Source of the DNA: Rhodospirillaceae bacterium
GTDB lineage: Bacteria; Pseudomonadota; Alphaproteobacteria; MPNO01; UBA2964
Assembly (NCBI GenBank): GCA_002720855.1
Contig: PBIN01000013.1
Coordinates: 1-64,000 of the forward strand
Reading direction: 5' to 3'
Length of the DNA stretch: 64,000 nt
Shown: one piece after another, positions 60,597 through 64,000 of the stretch
Layout of the letters: every line of letters begins with the position of its first letter
Position numbering within the stretch: position 1 is the first letter of the stretch
The notes under the pieces: model-generated
What the model saw: only the letters and a program-made list of their open reading frames with translations
Databases searched by the model: none
What the model was told of the DNA's origin: nothing
Position numbers and translations under genes: made by a program

Positions 60597-61775
60597 ACTT
60601 AGTAAGGACAAAATCGTCGCAGCTGCAACATTGCTGGGTAATTCTTCGCCAGCACGGAGCATCTTCATAGCTTTGGCTGCAGCAACTTGCTGTTTCTCAT
60701 AGGCATTTCGGTCTTCTAACAATTCCTCAAGCGAAGCCGCGAGACGATCGGGAGTACACTTACCCTGTATGAATTCAGGCACCGCTTCTTGATCGAGTAA
60801 AATATTTACGATGTTCGCATAGCGAACTTTAATCAGTAGTTTCACAATCCAGGACGTCACGATGTTGACGCGGTAGGCAATTACAGCAGGAAGTCTATTA
60901 AGGGCGAGTTCTAGAGAAACGGTCCCTGAGGCTGCTAAAGCGACGTTTGAAGCAGCCATCGCGTCAAATTTATCACTTTCCCCTTCCACAATCACGACAT
61001 CACCGTTCCAGTCACTTACCAATTCTTCAATTTCAATTCTCAGGGAAGCAATAGTGGGAATCACGACACGGATTGATGGAAACCGTTTTCTAAGTGTGTC
61101 AATGGCCTGAAAAAATGGCCTGATATGTCTCCTGACCTCGCCCCGGCGGCTACCAGGTAACACGCAAATCAATGGAATATCGTCGTTAATATTGAAACGA
61201 GTTCTAAAACTTGGTCCACCAGTCGCATTTACGGGGCTTTCTAATACAGCGTGACCTACAAAAGTGGAGGGTAAATTCACGGGCTCGAAATACTGTGGTT
61301 CGAATGGCAAAAGCGTTAGAAGGTGATCAAACTCCCGGCCAAATTTTCGGACTCGACCGGGCCGCCAAGCCCATACGGTAGGAGCAACATAATGAACCCG
61401 AATGCAGTCGTCTGTCTTCTTCAAACGTTTCAGTACAGCAAAACAAAACCCAGGGGAGTCAATTGTTACCAAAATATCTGGAGCCAGATTTGTTAACGTC
61501 GCGACTGTCTCCTTTACGCGCCGACGTAGATTGAAAATCTGCGGTAAAATTTCAGCGATTCCCATGACTGACAATTCGGAAATCGGAAATTCGCTCTGCA
61601 ACCCGTTCTCAACCATACGTTCACCGCCGATACCGCAAAACTCGAAATTTTTGTCCGACTTATTTTGCAATGCTGCCATAAGGCGAGCACCAAGCAGATC
61701 ACCCGACGGTTCACCAGCAATTATAAAAATGCGAATGGGTTTTGTTTTTGAATCCTGGGAGTCCATTGGCTCCAC
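60582..61775 (-). CDS. lpxB: Lipid-A-disaccharide synthase
   Basis: A 397-residue GT-B glycosyltransferase: IIAGEPSGDLLGARLM, the HYVAPTVWAWRPGR motif and LPGSRRGEVRRH. It joins UDP-2,3-diacylglucosamine and lipid X. The start is GTG 61775, overlapping the lpxI stop (TAGTG); ATG 61766 is an alternative with GGAG 4 nt away. Confidence 0.94.
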   Translation of the reverse strand: MEPMDSQDSKTKPIRIFIIAGEPSGDLLGARLMAALQNKSDKNFEFCGIGGERMVENGLQSEFPISELSVMGIAEILPQIFNLRRRVKETVATLTNLAPDILVTIDSPGFCFAVLKRLKKTDDCIRVHYVAPTVWAWRPGRVRKFGREFDHLLTLLPFEPQYFEPVNLPSTFVGHAVLESPVNATGGPSFRTRFNINDDIPLICVLPGSRRGEVRRHIRPFFQAIDTLRKRFPSIRVVIPTIASLRIEIEELVSDWNGDVVIVEGESDKFDAMAASNVALAASGTVSLELALNRLPAVIAYRVNIVTSWIVKLLIKVRYANIVNILLDQEAVPEFIQGKCTPDRLAASLEELLEDRNAYEKQQVAAAKAMKMLRAGEELPSNVAAATILSLLSKEGA

Positions 61776-62593
61776 TATGAAGCGCCCTTAACACCAATTA
61801 AAAACATACTGTTTTCATCCGCTATTTTGGTAATTGTCTCCTCGTCAATTACAAGTGCACCGCCAGCTTCGACGGCTATCCCCGCCAGTCCGGCATCCCG
61901 TGCCGCCATAATCGTTTGTACACCTATCGTAGGCAAATCGACCCGGCGTTCCTGATTGGGTTTTGCAAATTTTACCAAAACGCCACCGCCTCCATCCCGA
62001 CACAAACTCGAGCTTCTTCTGATCAACTCGTCAGTACCCTCTGCCGCTTCTACCGCTAAAACAATTTCCTGCTGAACAACAACGGCCTGACCGATATCCA
62101 GTTCGCCAATGGTCTTTAAAACCTCAATGCCACGATTGATATCTTTCTTCTCTTCCGCACTGGGAACGAACTGACCGTAGGCACCTTCCTTAGAAATAAA
62201 TCCATCAAGTAGTGACTCTGGCGAAACCACCCGGAACCCTTCCGTTTCCAACTCGTCTACGACAGCGGAGAGGATTGAATTATCGCCAAACCATAAACGG
62301 CCGAGCCGGGTCAAAAAAACGGCACCTCTGCTGTCTGGCCGTAGTTCCTTCAAGCCGGGGCGCCTCACGGTGCCCGCCAAAACCAGATCTTTGACACCAA
62401 GTTCATGCAGCAAATCGAGATTTTTTCCCCAGTCGCCAATTCGAATCCAATTGTCAGGAGTGGGTAAACGTGATTCCTCTACATTCCCGTTCAATGCGAG
62501 AAAAACACAATCGCGATTTTTAAATTTGCAGGTCTCCCGCAAAAGCCACGGTAAATCACCACCGCCAGCGATGATTCCGAGCTTAGGAGCCAT
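61775..62593 (-). CDS. lpxI: UDP-2,3-diacylglucosamine diphosphatase LpxI
   Basis: About 272 residues from ATG 62593 (MAPKLGIIAGGGDLPWLL). The LpxI family (former DUF1009) motifs are LAGTVRRPGLKEL, VVVQQEIVLAVEAAEGTDELI and KFAKPNQERRVDLPTIG. It hydrolyses UDP-2,3-diacylglucosamine to lipid X, replacing LpxH, and is typical of alphaproteobacteria. It overlaps lpxA by 11 bp; an upstream in-frame start at 62692 lies inside lpxA. Confidence 0.93.
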   Translation of the reverse strand: MAPKLGIIAGGGDLPWLLRETCKFKNRDCVFLALNGNVEESRLPTPDNWIRIGDWGKNLDLLHELGVKDLVLAGTVRRPGLKELRPDSRGAVFLTRLGRLWFGDNSILSAVVDELETEGFRVVSPESLLDGFISKEGAYGQFVPSAEEKKDINRGIEVLKTIGELDIGQAVVVQQEIVLAVEAAEGTDELIRRSSSLCRDGGGGVLVKFAKPNQERRVDLPTIGVQTIMAARDAGLAGIAVEAGGALVIDEETITKIADENSMFLIGVKGAS

Positions 62594-63383
62594 GCTCCGA
62601 TCTTGGCTGACATATCGCGCGGCTCGAATCTCCCCGGATAAAATCAACAATATCCATAACCGCTTGATTTTCTTTGTACATCTCGGAAACATCGATTAGC
62701 CGTTCCGCCATCGATCCCTCCTCTGCAAACAACAATCGATATGCTTTTCTGAGATCCGCGATCTCCCCTCGAGAAAATCCACGGCGGCGAATTCCGACAA
62801 TATTTAACCCTGCTAATCTCGCACGGTTTCCCAGAACTGATCCGTATGGGATTACGTCCTGCTCAACGCCCGACATTCCACCAATCATGGCATGGCATCC
62901 AATACGGACGAACTGGTGAACCGCACACAACCCTCCAAGAACCGCATAGTCTTCGATAACAACGTGGCCGGCGATTGTCGCGTTATTGGCAAATATGACG
63001 TGATTTCCAACAATCCCATCATGGGCAACATGGGAACCGACCATAAAAAGGCAATTGTTGCCCACTGTAGTGACCATACCTCCGCCTTCAGTGCCGGGAT
63101 TCATAGTTACATGTTCTCGGATAATGTTATTGGCGCCTATTTCAAGCGTAGAAGGTTCTCCCTGGTATTTCATGTCCTGGGGCGGATGACCAATAGAAGC
63201 AAAAGGATATATATGGGTGTTGGCCCCTACAGAGGTATTTCCAGCAACGACCGAATGAGAAAGAAGTCGGCAACCGTCCCCAAGCGTTACATTGGGACCA
63301 ATGCTGCAAAAGGCTCCAATTGATACGTTTTCACCTAGTTGGGCTCCTGACTCGATAACGGCCGTCGGATGAATGTCGTTCAT
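62583..63383 (-). CDS. lpxA: UDP-N-acetylglucosamine acyltransferase
   Basis: A 266-residue left-handed beta-helix enzyme with hexapeptide repeats (VIESGAQLGENVSIG onward), the catalytic-His region VGSHVAHDGIVGNHVI and GLNIVGIRRRGFS. It carries out the first step of lipid A synthesis. It lies 3 bp after fabZ. Confidence 0.95.
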   Translation of the reverse strand: MNDIHPTAVIESGAQLGENVSIGAFCSIGPNVTLGDGCRLLSHSVVAGNTSVGANTHIYPFASIGHPPQDMKYQGEPSTLEIGANNIIREHVTMNPGTEGGGMVTTVGNNCLFMVGSHVAHDGIVGNHVIFANNATIAGHVVIEDYAVLGGLCAVHQFVRIGCHAMIGGMSGVEQDVIPYGSVLGNRARLAGLNIVGIRRRGFSRGEIADLRKAYRLLFAEEGSMAERLIDVSEMYKENQAVMDIVDFIRGDSSRAICQPRSEHGS

Positions 63384-63386
63384 AAT

Positions 63387-63854
63387 CTAACTATCCATGA
63401 TCATTGCTGCATACTTCGCCTCGGCAACAATGTTCCCGTCGACTTTAGCTTGGGAACTAAATTTCCAAACGTTGCCACGCTGCGCATGCCGCGTCACGTG
63501 AACTTTAAGCTGATCACCTGGCGTAACCGGTTTGCGAAACCGTGCATTTTCAATCGACATAAAGTAAACGAGCTTTCCTTCGGACTCCTTGCCTAACGTG
63601 TTAACCACCAAAGCAGCGGAAGTCTGGGCCATTGCCTCAATTATTAGCACTCCAGGAAAAATCGGCCTTTCAGGGAAATGCCCCTGAAAACACGGCTCAT
63701 TAACTGTTACATTTTTGATACCTGTCGCGCTTTCACCCGGCACAATATCCACCATTCGGTCAATCATTAGAAACGGATATCTATGGGGAATTAGCTCCAT
63801 AATTCGCTCGACATCAATTTCATTGACGTCAGCTATATTGTCGACGCTATCCAT
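63387..63854 (-). CDS. fabZ: 3-hydroxyacyl-ACP dehydratase FabZ
   Basis: A 155-residue hot-dog enzyme: [12 protein letters not shown] with the catalytic His in [21 protein letters not shown] and a Glu on the helix. It dehydrates 3-hydroxyacyl-ACP, the same pool that LpxA and LpxD draw on. It overlaps the end of lpxD by 8 bp. Confidence 0.95.
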   Translation of the reverse strand: MDSVDNIADVNEIDVERIMELIPHRYPFLMIDRMVDIVPGESATGIKNVTVNEPCFQGHFPERPIFPGVLIIEAMAQTSAALVVNTLGKESEGKLVYFMSIENARFRKPVTPGDQLKVHVTRHAQRGNVWKFSSQAKVDGNIVAEAKYAAMIMDS

Positions 63855-64000
63855 CCTTCCTTACCTTCTTTCTGCCAATCGATCGCAACATCGCCGCTTG
63901 CTGCATCCACTGACGCATCGGAACAGCAGGTGATCCTGAATACTTTTCTCCTGCTGGCAAATCATTCATGACGCCTGACTGGGCAGCAATTTGGACTCCC
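63847..64000 (-). CDS. lpxD: UDP-3-O-acylglucosamine N-acyltransferase, C-terminal end (partial)
   Basis: Only the last 50 or so residues lie in the window. Reading the minus strand gives [20 protein letters not shown], then [20 protein letters not shown], the usual LpxD C-terminus. The stop TAG is at 63849-63847, overlapping the fabZ start. It adds the N-linked acyl chain in lipid A synthesis. The 5' part continues beyond the window. Confidence 0.9.
   Translation of the reverse strand, partial: GVQIAAQSGVMNDLPAGEKYSGSPAVPMRQWMQQAAMLRSIGRKKVRKDG

Overview
The window looks like a chromosomal segment of a free-living alphaproteobacterium, probably a marine Rhodospirillales-like lineage with moderate GC. 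The reasons are: the order dusB-ntrB-ntrC-ntrY-ntrX-trkA-hfq-hflX; a pyruvate dehydrogenase E1 beta subunit that carries its own lipoyl domain; fused ispDF; LpxI instead of LpxH in the lipid A pathway; the order trpE-G-D-C-moaC-moeA-lexA; and GTTC-N7-GTTC-type candidate boxes before lexA. There is no phage, transposase or CRISPR array. Almost all of it is dense core gene content with many 1-11 bp overlaps and several TTG or GTG starts.

Layout. 1-0.8 kb: an AT-rich stretch with a degenerate tRNA-Ser remnant, an intact tRNA-Ser(UGA), and a very strong sigma-54 promoter (602-618) reading into a roughly 140-nt non-coding RNA that ends at an intrinsic terminator. 0.8-6.5 kb: a minus-strand trio (pterin dehydratase phhB, a stand-alone formyl-THF hydrolase-like protein, a 2OG-Fe(II) oxygenase), an alpha/beta hydrolase, an Atm1-type ABC exporter and a YdcF-type protein. 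6.6-16.9 kb: cell wall and replication genes (mltB, rlpA, dacA, tmk, holB, metG, tatD, a PhnP-like hydrolase, mazG), with an orphan Bug-type solute-binding gene sitting between metG and tatD.

17-30.5 kb is one long minus-strand block: dusB, the two nitrogen two-component systems NtrBC and NtrYX, trkA, D-amino acid transaminase, a HAD phosphatase, hfq, hflX, an inositol-phosphatase-family gene and a beta-hydroxyacid dehydrogenase. 30.6-34.2 kb holds a cytochrome c assembly-like membrane protein, ispDF, pgpA, cinA and ratA. 34.2-46.3 kb is central metabolism on the minus strand: tpiA, secG, pyrG, kdsA, eno, ftsB, pdhA, pdhB, pdhC, lpd, lipA. The E2 subunit has two tandem E3-binding domains. 46.4-55.4 kb: a PpiD-like foldase, the tryptophan genes (interrupted by an antisense GNAT gene), molybdenum cofactor genes and lexA. 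55.4-64 kb: a frameshifted comEC, gltX, gltA and the lipid A genes lpxB, lpxI, lpxA, fabZ and the end of lpxD.

The most interesting signal is the sigma-54-driven small RNA at 628-767. Its apical loop carries two C-rich anti-Shine-Dalgarno-like motifs, and the nitrogen regulators NtrBC and NtrYX and the RNA chaperone Hfq are all encoded 20-29 kb away in the same window. It may be a nitrogen-status riboregulator.
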